Shown piece by piece: positions 26,851 through 35,997 of a DNA stretch of 64,000 bases; within the stretch, counting starts at the first letter, position 1; each line of letters opens with the position of its first letter. The position numbers were made by a program, and so were the translations under genes. This stretch comes from Chitinophaga sp. GbtcB8 (GTDB taxonomy: Bacteria > Bacteroidota > Bacteroidia > Chitinophagales > Chitinophagaceae). Below the pieces are notes generated by a model, which saw only the letters and a list, made by a program, of their open reading frames with translations, was not told where the DNA came from and did no database searches. The stretch is from contig NZ_JAGXJN010000010.1 of assembly GCF_019091455.1 (NCBI RefSeq), positions 1 through 64,000 of the forward strand. The letters run 5' to 3'.

Positions 26851-27528
26851 TTATTTCAGCTCAATTTTTTGAGGCATGGTGTACAGTAATTCCGCTATAC
26901 CGGCGGTTTTAACACCTACCCGTGCATACACATATCCCTTGGCAATAAGGGAGGGCGGGATAGCCACCGTTAAATTAACCGGCTGTGTAATGTTGGGAAT
27001 GTCTGCGGCAGCTACCGTAGTACCGGCCACACTGTTCACCTGGTCTACTACCGTAGTGGAGCCCAGATAAATGGATACGGCATCAAGCGGCAGGCTGTTA
27101 TTTATTTGCTGTAGTGTAACCGTTGCTGTTATATCGCTGCCGCTCCGGCCTATGTTAGCGGTTTTAATAATGAAAAAAGGCTCTACCGGTACCTCTACTG
27201 TGGTATTGCCATTTACCGTTACATCCAGCGAATCGGAATTATTTACCCAGGGGCCGTTACCACGTAACAGCACCAGCTTATAGCTGCCGTTAAACAGGGA
27301 TGCGGAAAAAGTGCCATCCTGCGCTATATACACGGGTATTTTGGTGAACAGGGCAGAACCGTGCTGCCACAGCTCCAGCTGTACGCCGTTAGAGCGTAAG
27401 CCCACCGGCTGTTTATCGTACACAACCTGGCCTGTTAGAGTAGCCTTGGGCTCCTCGTAGTTATCTTTTTTACATCCTGCTGCCGCTATGAATGCGATCG
27501 CCAGGAATGAGATGATGATACGTTGCAT
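26851..27528 (-). CDS. DUF3823 lipoprotein of the SusCD locus
   Basis: A 225-residue lipoprotein (signal ending AAGC, then KKDNYEEP). It contains two beta-sandwich domains, the first starting ATLTGQVVYDKQPVGLRSNG, which is the DUF3823 hallmark. Members almost always follow a susD gene and are thought to sit at the cell surface with the SusCD complex, perhaps binding glycan. It starts 9 bp after the SusD-like stop. No glycoside hydrolase is attached to this operon, so the substrate is not revealed. Confidence 0.9.
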   Translation of the reverse strand: MQRIIISFLAIAFIAAAGCKKDNYEEPKATLTGQVVYDKQPVGLRSNGVQLELWQHGSALFTKIPVYIAQDGTFSASLFNGSYKLVLLRGNGPWVNNSDSLDVTVNGNTTVEVPVEPFFIIKTANIGRSGSDITATVTLQQINNSLPLDAVSIYLGSTTVVDQVNSVAGTTVAAADIPNITQPVNLTVAIPPSLIAKGYVYARVGVKTAGIAELLYTMPQKIELK

Positions 27529-27537
27529 AATATTGAG

Positions 27538-29430
27538 TTATTGAAAGGGATTTTTAACAATTGTTGGATTATTATTGATTACTGCCTGGTCTATGGAGGA
27601 GTAATAATTACCCAGCTGGAAAAATCTTGGCGCCCTGAACCGCGGTGCGATCATTTTCACAAATACATACTTGCCGTTGCGGGCTGCATCCCCGGCGCGT
27701 ACTACACGGTAAGGATACAGCGCATACACCATGGCATTCGGGTTACTCACACTGCCATTCCAAAGCTTATCTGCAATACGCCAGCGTTTCAGGTCCCACA
27801 GGCGGTGGTCTTCAAAGGCCAGCTCTACCCGGCGCTCGTTCTGTATGCGGGCCAGGGTTAGCGTGCTAAGGCTGTTGGCGCCAAAACCGGCCCTTTCGCG
27901 GATGGCGTTAATGTAGGTGAGCGCTTCGCCGGTTAATCCCAGCTCAAAGGCGGCTTCTCCTGCATTCAGGTACACCTCCCCTAACCGGAACCAGATCCAC
28001 CAGATATCGCTCTGTATACCGCGGGTGCTGGTGCGCGCGCCTGCATCAATATATTTGCGCAGGTAAAAACCAGTGTTGGATACTTCCTGTATGGAACGGT
28101 GCGGGCCAGAGCTGCCGGTGAGCGTTTTGCCATCCGTATAGGTGGTGTTCAGGTCATTGCCTTCTACTACATCATATGCATTACGGGTGGCATTCCAGGC
28201 CATTACACCTGCCTGTATACCTACCGGCAAACCCTTGAAGGTAGTACCGGGGTATATAACGGTGCCGTATAAACGTGCATCCTTGTTGGCAAATATATCC
28301 CCAATATTGGTATAATAAATATAATCGCTGTTATCGGCAGTGCGGGTTTTTAACGCACCGGCCGTACCATCCAGGTACTCATAGCTTTCCACCAGGTTCA
28401 GGGAAGGCGTTACGGAAGAGGAGCCCAGGTTATCCTCACGGATACCGCGTACAATATTGTCATAAGAGAACCAGTGCCGTTTTTGAGGCGTCAGGAAATC
28501 CTTTACAAAAATGGCTTCTTTATTGCCGGATTTTTTGGTAATGGCTTCGTAAAAGTTCTCGCCCGTGTTCGGGTTCACCTTGTACAGCGTATATACCCCG
28601 CTGTTAATGATCTCCCTGGATGCTTCCAGTGATTTGGTATAAAATTCCGTGGCCCTGGATGCCGGGATACCTACTTCTCCGCCGGGGGTATTAATGGGCG
28701 CAGGCATCAGGTTATTGTATTTGGCAATAGAGGCGGCATACAGCATGGCCCGGCTTTTCAGCGCCAGGGCAGTGTACTTGTTGGCGCGGGACACATTACC
28801 GTCGTTGCCAATGTCGTCTTTAATAGCATCTACTTCACTGGCTATAAAATCATACACAGCTTCCTCCTTGGCGCGTGGTACCTGCAGGGGAGTGGCATTG
28901 CCGCTGTAATCATAAAGCAGCTGTTTAGTAACCAGGGGCACGCCGCCCATTCTTTTTACCAGCTCAAAATAATCGTAGGCCCGCAGGAAACGCAGCTCAG
29001 CGGTGAACTGTTTTTTCTGATCTTCTGTTAAGCGCTCACCATACTGTGCTATGTTTTCCAGCGCCAGGTTAATATCGCGGATATAAGAAAAGTTCCATAA
29101 ACGCCAGCTGTCAAAGCCATAAGCGGGAATATTATTACGCCCGTCTTCATTGGACTGGCCGGACCACATAGCGTCGTCAAAATTGGCCATATCGCGCCAC
29201 TGGGCTATGCGGCCGTCCAGGTCGCCGTTATTATTAATATCCTGCAGGCCGGTTTGTACCGGCAGGCGGTCGTAAAAATTAGCCAGCAGTGCTACGATCT
29301 GTTTGGGATCATTCCATACCTGCTCTTCCAGCAATATGGTGCGGGGCTGCCGCTCCAGCCAGTCTTTTTTGCACGCGCCGGCAGTTAGCAGGCAAAGGCC
29401 CAGGAGTATGTATTTATATGTCTTTTGCAT
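27538..29430 (-). CDS. RagB/SusD-family nutrient-uptake lipoprotein
   Basis: At 630 residues with a lipobox (LTAGAC, followed by KKDWLERQP), it has the helical SusD fold with TPR-like repeats and the conserved C-terminal blocks RLGEVYLNAGEAAFEL, YINAIRERAG and RRVELAFEDHRLWDLKRW. It caps its SusC partner and captures substrate at the outer membrane. The gene overlaps or abuts the SusC stop: an ATG at 29442 overlaps that stop codon, while the ATG at 29430 gives the better signal peptide. Confidence 0.95.
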   Translation of the reverse strand: MQKTYKYILLGLCLLTAGACKKDWLERQPRTILLEEQVWNDPKQIVALLANFYDRLPVQTGLQDINNNGDLDGRIAQWRDMANFDDAMWSGQSNEDGRNNIPAYGFDSWRLWNFSYIRDINLALENIAQYGERLTEDQKKQFTAELRFLRAYDYFELVKRMGGVPLVTKQLLYDYSGNATPLQVPRAKEEAVYDFIASEVDAIKDDIGNDGNVSRANKYTALALKSRAMLYAASIAKYNNLMPAPINTPGGEVGIPASRATEFYTKSLEASREIINSGVYTLYKVNPNTGENFYEAITKKSGNKEAIFVKDFLTPQKRHWFSYDNIVRGIREDNLGSSSVTPSLNLVESYEYLDGTAGALKTRTADNSDYIYYTNIGDIFANKDARLYGTVIYPGTTFKGLPVGIQAGVMAWNATRNAYDVVEGNDLNTTYTDGKTLTGSSGPHRSIQEVSNTGFYLRKYIDAGARTSTRGIQSDIWWIWFRLGEVYLNAGEAAFELGLTGEALTYINAIRERAGFGANSLSTLTLARIQNERRVELAFEDHRLWDLKRWRIADKLWNGSVSNPNAMVYALYPYRVVRAGDAARNGKYVFVKMIAPRFRAPRFFQLGNYYSSIDQAVINNNPTIVKNPFQ

Positions 29431-29441
29431 AATTATCATCA

Positions 29442-32400
29442 TTAAAGGGAAAGATTAAAACCAAAGTTGTACAGCCGTTGCTGCGGATATACGAGCCCGT
29501 TACTGGAGCTGATCTCCGGATCAATTTCATATTTCTTTACATTGTCCAGGGAGAACAGGTTAGTGCCGTTCACATACACCCGGAAGGCATTCACTCCAAT
29601 CTTGCTCAGCCAGGATTTAGGAAAGTTGTAACCCAGCTCCAGGTTCCTGAGCCGGATATACCGCACATTGGTGATCCAGAAATCATTGGTCTGGTAATTC
29701 ACGTGCGTGGTATTATCTTTCCGGATGGCAGGGTAGGTACCGGCAATCCATTTGCTGTTGGGATCATACGGATCTTCACGGTGCCAGCGGTCGGTGAACA
29801 TATAGGCCGGTGAGGAACCATTGTTCTGGAAAGGATAACGCAGCTCCCAGTCGCGCAGGTAAGACTGCATAGTGGCGCCTGCAAAATCAAAACGCAGGGT
29901 AAAACCTTTGTACCCGACACTGCCATTAATACCAAAGCTTACATATGGCTGCGCACCCTGTGCATAACCAATGGGCCGCTGGTCCATATTGTTAATGATC
30001 TTATCGCCATTCACATCTTCATACTTAAAATCACCGGGCAGCTCTGTACGGTTGCCCTGTCCGTCGTTATTAATGTCATAGTTATCAATCTCATCCTGTG
30101 ATTCAAAACGTCCGGTTACATGGTATCCCCAGGTAATGTTAGACCAGCGGTCTTCTACAGAGTTGCGGTATTTCTCCCATTCATTGCCAAAACGGGGTTT
30201 ATAGGTGCTTACACTTTTCAGCCGCGCGTACGTGGCATTTACTCCAATGGAATAATTTACCTGCCCGGTTTGGCCGCTGTAGGTAACCATACCTTCTATA
30301 CCACGGGTAGCATCTGCATTCAGGTTCTCATTGGGTAAGGTATAACCTACTTCGCTGGGCAGCAGCACATCATAACGGGCTGCGGGCAGGCCGGTGCGTT
30401 TGCGCTTGAATACATCTACCTGGCCGCTGATCTTATTATCCAGCAGGGTAAAGTCAATACCAATGTTGGTGGAGCGGTTCTTTACCCAGGAAAGCTGCGT
30501 AATAGGCAGCCCGCGCGGACGGATGCCTATCACATAGGCGCCATTCAGCACAGCGCCGCCCTGGTTAAAGTTGTAACCAGACAGGTAGCTGAAAGGTTGG
30601 GGAGGATCGCCGTTCGGGAAGCCGATCTCACTGCCTGTTTCACCATAGGAAGCCCTGATCTTCAGATCATTCAAAAAGGTGCCCAGCTTATCTTTCAGGA
30701 AAGGTTCCTCTGAAATACGCCAGCCCACGGATACGCCCGGGAAAAAGCCCCAGCGGTGGCCTTTGGCATACAGGTAAGAGCCGTCATACCGGCCCAATAG
30801 TTCCAGCAGGTACTTTTGCTTATAGTTATAGTTAACCCTGCCGATATAACCGGCACGGGCCTCCGTAGTCCATTCATCCGACAAATAATCCTGTTCCGAT
30901 AAGTACTGCGTAGGGATGTAGTTGTTAGTAGGAATGGTATGTACTACGTAATAAGAGTTATCGTAATCAGACCGTTCGTAGGCCGCCACGGCTGATATAG
31001 CATGCGGGCCAAATTGTTTGTTATAGCTTAGCTGGAACTGCCCGTAACGGGAGATCACGTTCCGCTTATGCCTTTCACGCCAGGGGTTCTGGTTACCGAA
31101 GCCTGGCTGGGTGTTATAAGTATCTGTGTTGGCATCATACTTATACGCATCCCAGGTATATTCAAACCCATCAAAGTCTTCGTTCATGTAGTTGTAAGAG
31201 TAAATGCCTTTTGCCGTTAGCCCGAAATTAAAATCATACTGCGCATTCAGGTTTACGTTAATGCCGCGCCACCACTCATCCAGGTAACCGGTAACATCAT
31301 CTTTATACGTGGCGGGGTTCACGTTTACGTTATGCGTTTGATTAATGTAGTTGGGATTATCGTTGGCATACGGGCTTTCTGTTGGCCACATGCTGAAAAT
31401 GCTCAGGAAAGGATTAAAGTAATCATCCAGCCCGGGCACGCCTACGTTATGGGTTTTTTCCAGGCGTGCGCTGATCTGTGTGCCTACCTTCAAACCCTTG
31501 GCCAGGCTGCTTTCCAGGTTAGCCTGCAGGTTGGTGCGTTCAAAGCTGAAATCCCTTACAATGGCATCCTGCTGAATACGGCTTACGGATAGATAATAAG
31601 TAGAACGTTCCCCACCGCCGGATGCGCTTGCACTCAGGTAAGACTGCGGTACATTAGGACGTAAGGTTTCTTTGTAATAGTCATAACTCTTGTATCCCTT
31701 TTCTGTGCCGGCCTCCCATTTGGCCAGCTCCTGCGGGGAATACAGCAATGAGGGATCGCGGCCCAGGTTCTGCTCAGATTCCACCAGCGCACGCACATAT
31801 TGCCCGGCATTAGCGGGATGTGGGTAACGGGTAAAGTTCTGCAAGCCGTAATAACCGGAAACATTGATGTTGGGTTTACCGGCACGTTTACCTTTTTTAG
31901 TGGTTACCAGTACCACGCCGTTGGATGCGCGCAGGCCGTAAATGGATGCAGAAGCATCTTTCAGGATGGTAATGCTCTCAATATCTTCTATACCCAGGCT
32001 GTTAAACACATCCTGCCCGCTGCCTTGCGTAAAGCCGAATGCGGTAGTATTGGGACTGCCGGTGTAGGGCACACCATCTATTACATACAGTGGGTTACCC
32101 AGGTTCCTGATCTGTATGTTGGTGCCTCTGCCGGGCCGCGCATCCGGAGCCCGCGCAGTAAGGCCGGGCATTCTGCCTACCAGTGCGGCAGACACCGTGG
32201 TGGCAGGCGTGCGTACAAGGTCTTCTGATTTTACGGAGCTTACAGCACCGCTCACCGTGGCCTTTCTTTGTGTGCCATAACCTACTACCACAATATCTGT
32301 TAAGCTGCTGGATGCCTGGGCCAGGCGGATGCGCAGCGTGCTGCCGCCGCCCAGTATAATCTCCTGGTTCTGGTAACCTACATTAGTTACCACAATGGTG

Positions 32401-32639
32401 CTGCCCTGCGGGGCCTGCAGGTTAAAAACGCCATTCTGATCGGTGATGGCGCCACGGTTAGTGTTCTTTAGTATAACGGAGGCGCCGGGTATGGGCAGTC
32501 CGGCAGAGTCTGTAACCGTACCGTGGTAGGTTTGCGGATTGCCTTGTTGTGCATAGGCCGGAAACGTGCTGATGATAGCTGCTACCAGTGCGCACGCCAA
32601 CAGCCGCTTCCTGTGCAGGAAGTGTAATAGTAATCTCAT
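29442..32639 (-). CDS. SusC/RagA-family TonB-dependent outer-membrane transporter
   Basis: At 1065 residues, after a signal peptide ending AYAQ there is a carboxypeptidase-like beta domain (YHGTVTDSAGLPIPGASV to about residue 110). Then come the family motif TDIVVVGYGTQRKATVSGAV, the plug domain (about 130-235) and a 22-stranded barrel ending with the aromatic-rich tail RLYNFGFNLSL. It imports oligosaccharides or peptides using TonB energy together with the SusD-like lipoprotein. The operon has no obvious sigma/anti-sigma or enzyme gene, so regulation and substrate are unknown. Confidence 0.95.
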   Translation of the reverse strand: MRLLLHFLHRKRLLACALVAAIISTFPAYAQQGNPQTYHGTVTDSAGLPIPGASVILKNTNRGAITDQNGVFNLQAPQGSTIVVTNVGYQNQEIILGGGSTLRIRLAQASSSLTDIVVVGYGTQRKATVSGAVSSVKSEDLVRTPATTVSAALVGRMPGLTARAPDARPGRGTNIQIRNLGNPLYVIDGVPYTGSPNTTAFGFTQGSGQDVFNSLGIEDIESITILKDASASIYGLRASNGVVLVTTKKGKRAGKPNINVSGYYGLQNFTRYPHPANAGQYVRALVESEQNLGRDPSLLYSPQELAKWEAGTEKGYKSYDYYKETLRPNVPQSYLSASASGGGERSTYYLSVSRIQQDAIVRDFSFERTNLQANLESSLAKGLKVGTQISARLEKTHNVGVPGLDDYFNPFLSIFSMWPTESPYANDNPNYINQTHNVNVNPATYKDDVTGYLDEWWRGINVNLNAQYDFNFGLTAKGIYSYNYMNEDFDGFEYTWDAYKYDANTDTYNTQPGFGNQNPWRERHKRNVISRYGQFQLSYNKQFGPHAISAVAAYERSDYDNSYYVVHTIPTNNYIPTQYLSEQDYLSDEWTTEARAGYIGRVNYNYKQKYLLELLGRYDGSYLYAKGHRWGFFPGVSVGWRISEEPFLKDKLGTFLNDLKIRASYGETGSEIGFPNGDPPQPFSYLSGYNFNQGGAVLNGAYVIGIRPRGLPITQLSWVKNRSTNIGIDFTLLDNKISGQVDVFKRKRTGLPAARYDVLLPSEVGYTLPNENLNADATRGIEGMVTYSGQTGQVNYSIGVNATYARLKSVSTYKPRFGNEWEKYRNSVEDRWSNITWGYHVTGRFESQDEIDNYDINNDGQGNRTELPGDFKYEDVNGDKIINNMDQRPIGYAQGAQPYVSFGINGSVGYKGFTLRFDFAGATMQSYLRDWELRYPFQNNGSSPAYMFTDRWHREDPYDPNSKWIAGTYPAIRKDNTTHVNYQTNDFWITNVRYIRLRNLELGYNFPKSWLSKIGVNAFRVYVNGTNLFSLDNVKKYEIDPEISSSNGLVYPQQRLYNFGFNLSL

Positions 32640-33053
32640 AACGCTGGATTTAATTTAAAGGGTAAATGGAAAATAATACCATCGGAGTTAAACACACCGG
32701 TGATACGTTGTTATATTTGAAAAGTGTTTTAAACTGCTAGGTAAAACAGGCAGCTGATGGTGGTTTTTTATGAAGCTTTTTGCGATGCTTACCTGTATTT
32801 TGATCAGTTCCAGGTACCAACAAAAAAGGATACCTGTGTGCAATAGCGATGAGGTGGAATGGACTTCTCATACGGGATTTTTTTGATGGCTGATAAAAAA
32901 TATGGTCCTGGCTGATAGTGCTTGTAATGCGACTTTTATGGGTTTGGTTCCATGTAAAGTAAAAGTAAAAAAAATAAATGTCAATTTAACACTTCTTATA
33001 AAAAATAACCCTGATAAGCTGAATCTTTTATTTTTGAGTTAATTTAATAGTTT
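32640..33053. other. Intergenic region between divergent susC and aminotransferase genes
   Basis: 414 bp without a convincing gene. It is AT-rich near the right end, where TATTTTTG at 33029-33036 (TAnnTTTG) lies 17 nt before the aminotransferase ATG and probably serves as its -7 box. On the left I found no clear reverse-strand promoter match for susC. A CAGGTA...TACCTG repeat around 32811-32836 is present but weak. Confidence 0.5.
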
Positions 33054-34124
33054 ATGCTGGATCTTAGACTGAACTACCCTGCGGTTAAACAGGAGGCTGA
33101 TATTTTTCAAAGATATGTAAATGGATTAACGGAGCAGGAAAAAGTTGCATTGTTATCACCGGCCCCTATGACGCCCAATGCTGCAGGTTTACAACGCCTG
33201 GGCCAGTGGCTGCAGCTGCCGCCGGATACCCTGCAGCAGCAAATGGATGTAACCACCACTGCCAGTGGAAACAGTGCCGGTTATTGCATGCTTGCTTTTT
33301 TCCGCCATACGGAGCAAACGGTAGCTATTGAAGAATTTACCTACAACAATTTTAAACTGAGCGGGCAGGCGCTGGGCTACCAGTTTCAAACCATAACCTG
33401 TGATGAGGAAGGTATGCTGCCGGATGCGCTGGAACAATACCTGCAAACCGGTAAAAGCAGGCTCGTGTATGTGCAGCCTACGGTGCATAATCCCACCTGC
33501 AGTGTAATGTCGTTGCAAAGGAGGGAGGCCATTGCCAGGGTGATCCGCTCTTTTAAGGATGTGTATTTAATAGAGGATGATGCCTACCGTTTCCTGCATC
33601 CGTCCCCGCCGCCGGCTTTTTTACAGCTGATGCCGGAGCGTACTGTTTATGTGTGCAGCTTTTCCAAGATCTTTAATCCTTTTGTGAGGCTGGCTTATAT
33701 TATTTATCCCAAAGGATTGCTGCAGGGTATGGATAGCATCATCAGTATCACTACCAGCGGCAGCTCCGCATTATTCCATGCTTTTGTGCAGCACCTGCTA
33801 CAGTATGATCTGCTGCCGCAGGTGATCCATGAAAAGCGGCAGATAGCGCTGGCATTATATGAAAAAATAACGACCCTCTTTGAAGGACTGAACTATAATA
33901 TATTTCCCGGTAGCTATCATTTTTGGGTAAAGCTGCCTGTGCATTTGCCGGCAGGTATTTTTGTGCCGCAAATGAAAGCGAAAGGTATTGATGTAATGAG
34001 CAGTGAAAGTTTTTCCGTGCATGGAGATCAGGGCTACATCCGCATTGCGATGGGCGCTGTCTGGAATGCACCGGAATTGTTGCCTGCGTTGAAAGCCATT
34101 GCGGAAGAAATGCGGAATGCTTAA
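33054..34124 (+). CDS. Stand-alone PLP-dependent aminotransferase (fold type I)
   Basis: At 356 residues it has the fold-type-I pattern VYVQPTVHNPTCSVMS, IEDDAYRFL with the cofactor Asp, and the Schiff-base Lys in VCSFSKIFNPFVRLAYI. The sequence style is that of the aminotransferase half of MocR regulators, but the GntR DNA-binding part is absent and the protein begins directly with LNYPAVKQEADIF. It could be a true aminotransferase. It lies upstream of the trehalase and the lanthipeptide locus, in the same direction as the latter but separated by the reverse trehalase gene. A link to the peptide pathway is only a possibility. Confidence 0.82.
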   Translation: MLDLRLNYPAVKQEADIFQRYVNGLTEQEKVALLSPAPMTPNAAGLQRLGQWLQLPPDTLQQQMDVTTTASGNSAGYCMLAFFRHTEQTVAIEEFTYNNFKLSGQALGYQFQTITCDEEGMLPDALEQYLQTGKSRLVYVQPTVHNPTCSVMSLQRREAIARVIRSFKDVYLIEDDAYRFLHPSPPPAFLQLMPERTVYVCSFSKIFNPFVRLAYIIYPKGLLQGMDSIISITTSGSSALFHAFVQHLLQYDLLPQVIHEKRQIALALYEKITTLFEGLNYNIFPGSYHFWVKLPVHLPAGIFVPQMKAKGIDVMSSESFSVHGDQGYIRIAMGAVWNAPELLPALKAIAEEMRNA

Positions 34125-34295
34125 TGCCGAACGCTTAACGCTTAATGCTCCAATACTGAATGCTTAGTGCCCAATGCCTGTGGTGAAGCCGTAAACCATT
34201 AGTATATAATATATCAGGCATTAATAATACCAGTCTATCCAACATAACGCAAACAGCGTTCAGCGTTCAGCATTAAGCCTTCAGCGTTCCGCATT
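34109..34295. repeat. Long imperfect inverted repeat spanning two convergent gene ends
   Basis: The left arm (34109-34141) and the right arm (34256-34295) are complementary except for two single mismatches and a 7-nt insertion (GAAGGCT) in the right arm; both are built from short units such as GCTTAATGC and GAACGCT. The left arm includes the last codons and stop of the aminotransferase, and the right arm those of the trehalase (Asn-Ala and Asn-Ala-Glu-Arg ends). It could act as a bidirectional terminator or mRNA-stabilising structure, and resembles a REP-like intergenic repeat. Confidence 0.7.
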
Positions 34296-35837
34296 TATCC
34301 GGTACTGCTGCAGTAATTTCAACAACACACCATTGGTCCAGCCAAAACCATCCTGCGTGGGATATTCACCGCCGCCGGCTACCAGCTGCAGATCCATCAC
34401 ATTATATTTTTCCATGAGCTTACCGGTGTTATGGTACACCTGTATATTCAGCGCCACCCAGCGTTCCGCAATTTTTTTAGCCAGCGCAGATGCGCCATAG
34501 TTTTCCAACCCGGCGATGGTTACCCATTGTAATGGCGCCCAGCCATTAGGGGCATCCCATTGCTCCCCGGTATTTTTCAGGGTAGTGGTTACGCCGCCGG
34601 CTTTCAGGAATTTTTGATTGATCTGTTGTTGTATGATGGTAATATGCGTTTTTGAAGCTGCCTTTGTAAACAAGGGGTACATACCAGCCAGTGTTAATGC
34701 GGTACCCGGGCGCTGGCTAAGCAGGTCATAATCCACATACCAGCCCGCAGCGGCCGACCAGCAATATTTTTCCAGGCTGCGTTGGCGCCTGGCTGCCAGC
34801 AGCTTGTATTGTGCGGCTTTCTGTGTATGACCCGCCAGCTGGTGGGCGCGCGCCAGTGTATTTTCCAGGTGAAATAACAGGGCGTTCAGATCCACCGGTA
34901 CAAAAGAGGTTACGCGAATGGTGTGCAGGTCTTTGGTATTCCGGAACCAGCGGCTGCTGAAATCCCAGCCGCTTTCTGCGGCGGAACGCAGCTCCCGGTA
35001 AATATCTTTATAGGGAGTAAGCTTAGCTACCGCTACATCTTCTTTATAGGCTTCCTGCCGCGGAATATTATCCTGGTCATAATAACGGTTCAGCAGGCTG
35101 CCATCCGGCATCTTTACTACGTGTTTGGTAGGCGCTGTTTTGTCCATCCAGTAAGCATATTCCTTTTCCAGCACCGGCAGGTAAGCGGTGTAAATGCTAT
35201 CACCCTTGTGTTTGGCCAGTATATCCAGCATCAGTGAAAAAAAGGGCGGTTGCGAGCGGCTCAGGAAATAGTTACGGTTGCCATTGGGAATATGTCCATA
35301 ACGGGTAAGCAGGTACGCAAAATTCTTGATCATGTTATCTATGATGGTAAAACGCCCGCTTTCTTCCAGCCCCAGCATAGTGAAGTAGCTATCCCAGTAA
35401 TAAATTTCCCGGAAGCGGCCGCCCGGTACAATATACGGGTAGGGCAGGTTTAACAGGGAGCTGTAGGGCAGGGCATGGGTGGTATCCCGCTGCAGCACAT
35501 TCCATAAATGGTTGATGTGGGCTGTTACGGAGGTTTCGTGCCCGTTAAAAGCCGGTGGAACGGCAATAGAATCCGGCAGCAGGAAATGTGCCTGTACAAA
35601 TGCCCGTAGCGCCGCGCTATCCTTTGGTTGCCCGGCAGCCAGGTATTGTGCCATTACCTGTTTGGGATCTTCTTTGGGTACGGCATCTACAAAGGTTTTA
35701 TTGTCGCGGAAAATACCGGATAACTGTACGGTTTTAAAGAGGGGGCCATATAACTGGTCCGGGGGCTGAATGGTTTGCGCCGTTAATACTGGCGCACAGC
35801 TCCATAACGCGAGGAAAAAGAAAAGTGCTTTTTTCAT
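34281..35837 (-). CDS. treA: Periplasmic alpha,alpha-trehalase (GH37)
   Basis: At 518 residues, the signal peptide MKKALFFFLALWSCAPVLTAQ points to the periplasm. Both trehalase signatures are present: PGGRFREIYYWDSY (138-151) and QWDAPNGWAPLQ near residue 428. The C-terminal glycine-rich loop GGGEYPTQDGFGWTNGV also fits GH37. It hydrolyses trehalose to two glucose. No trehalose transporter is adjacent. The 3' end lies within a long inverted repeat shared with the convergent aminotransferase. Confidence 0.95.
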   Translation of the reverse strand: MKKALFFFLALWSCAPVLTAQTIQPPDQLYGPLFKTVQLSGIFRDNKTFVDAVPKEDPKQVMAQYLAAGQPKDSAALRAFVQAHFLLPDSIAVPPAFNGHETSVTAHINHLWNVLQRDTTHALPYSSLLNLPYPYIVPGGRFREIYYWDSYFTMLGLEESGRFTIIDNMIKNFAYLLTRYGHIPNGNRNYFLSRSQPPFFSLMLDILAKHKGDSIYTAYLPVLEKEYAYWMDKTAPTKHVVKMPDGSLLNRYYDQDNIPRQEAYKEDVAVAKLTPYKDIYRELRSAAESGWDFSSRWFRNTKDLHTIRVTSFVPVDLNALLFHLENTLARAHQLAGHTQKAAQYKLLAARRQRSLEKYCWSAAAGWYVDYDLLSQRPGTALTLAGMYPLFTKAASKTHITIIQQQINQKFLKAGGVTTTLKNTGEQWDAPNGWAPLQWVTIAGLENYGASALAKKIAERWVALNIQVYHNTGKLMEKYNVMDLQLVAGGGEYPTQDGFGWTNGVLLKLLQQYRINAER

Positions 35838-35858
35838 AGCCTATGGTAGTTAGCGGAT

Positions 35859-35880
35859 ATTAGCAGAATATCATGCTAAT
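35859..35880. promoter_or_regulatory. Inverted repeat between trehalase and lanthipeptide operon
   Basis: ATTAGCA and TGCTAAT are perfect 7-bp arms with an 8-nt spacer, 22 bp upstream of the trehalase start in the 160-bp divergent region shared with the C39 transporter gene. It is a plausible operator for the trehalase; the binding protein is unknown. Confidence 0.35.
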
Positions 35881-35997
35881 CTAAGGAATATAAATATGCC
35901 GGCCGCTTAGTAGTGCAGCAGCCTGCAGGATACCTTATTCTTAAAAATATTTTTTGAAACAGCGTTGCATATCTGATTTGTTTTATAAATTGCAACA

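Noticed and set aside
32902..33042. Short forward frame in the susC/aminotransferase gap
   Set aside because: About 46 codons with no ribosome site, overlapping the probable aminotransferase promoter box.
34109..34295. CRISPR-like array
   Set aside because: The repeated words are only 7-10 bp, directly adjacent and inverted, without unique spacers or cas genes.
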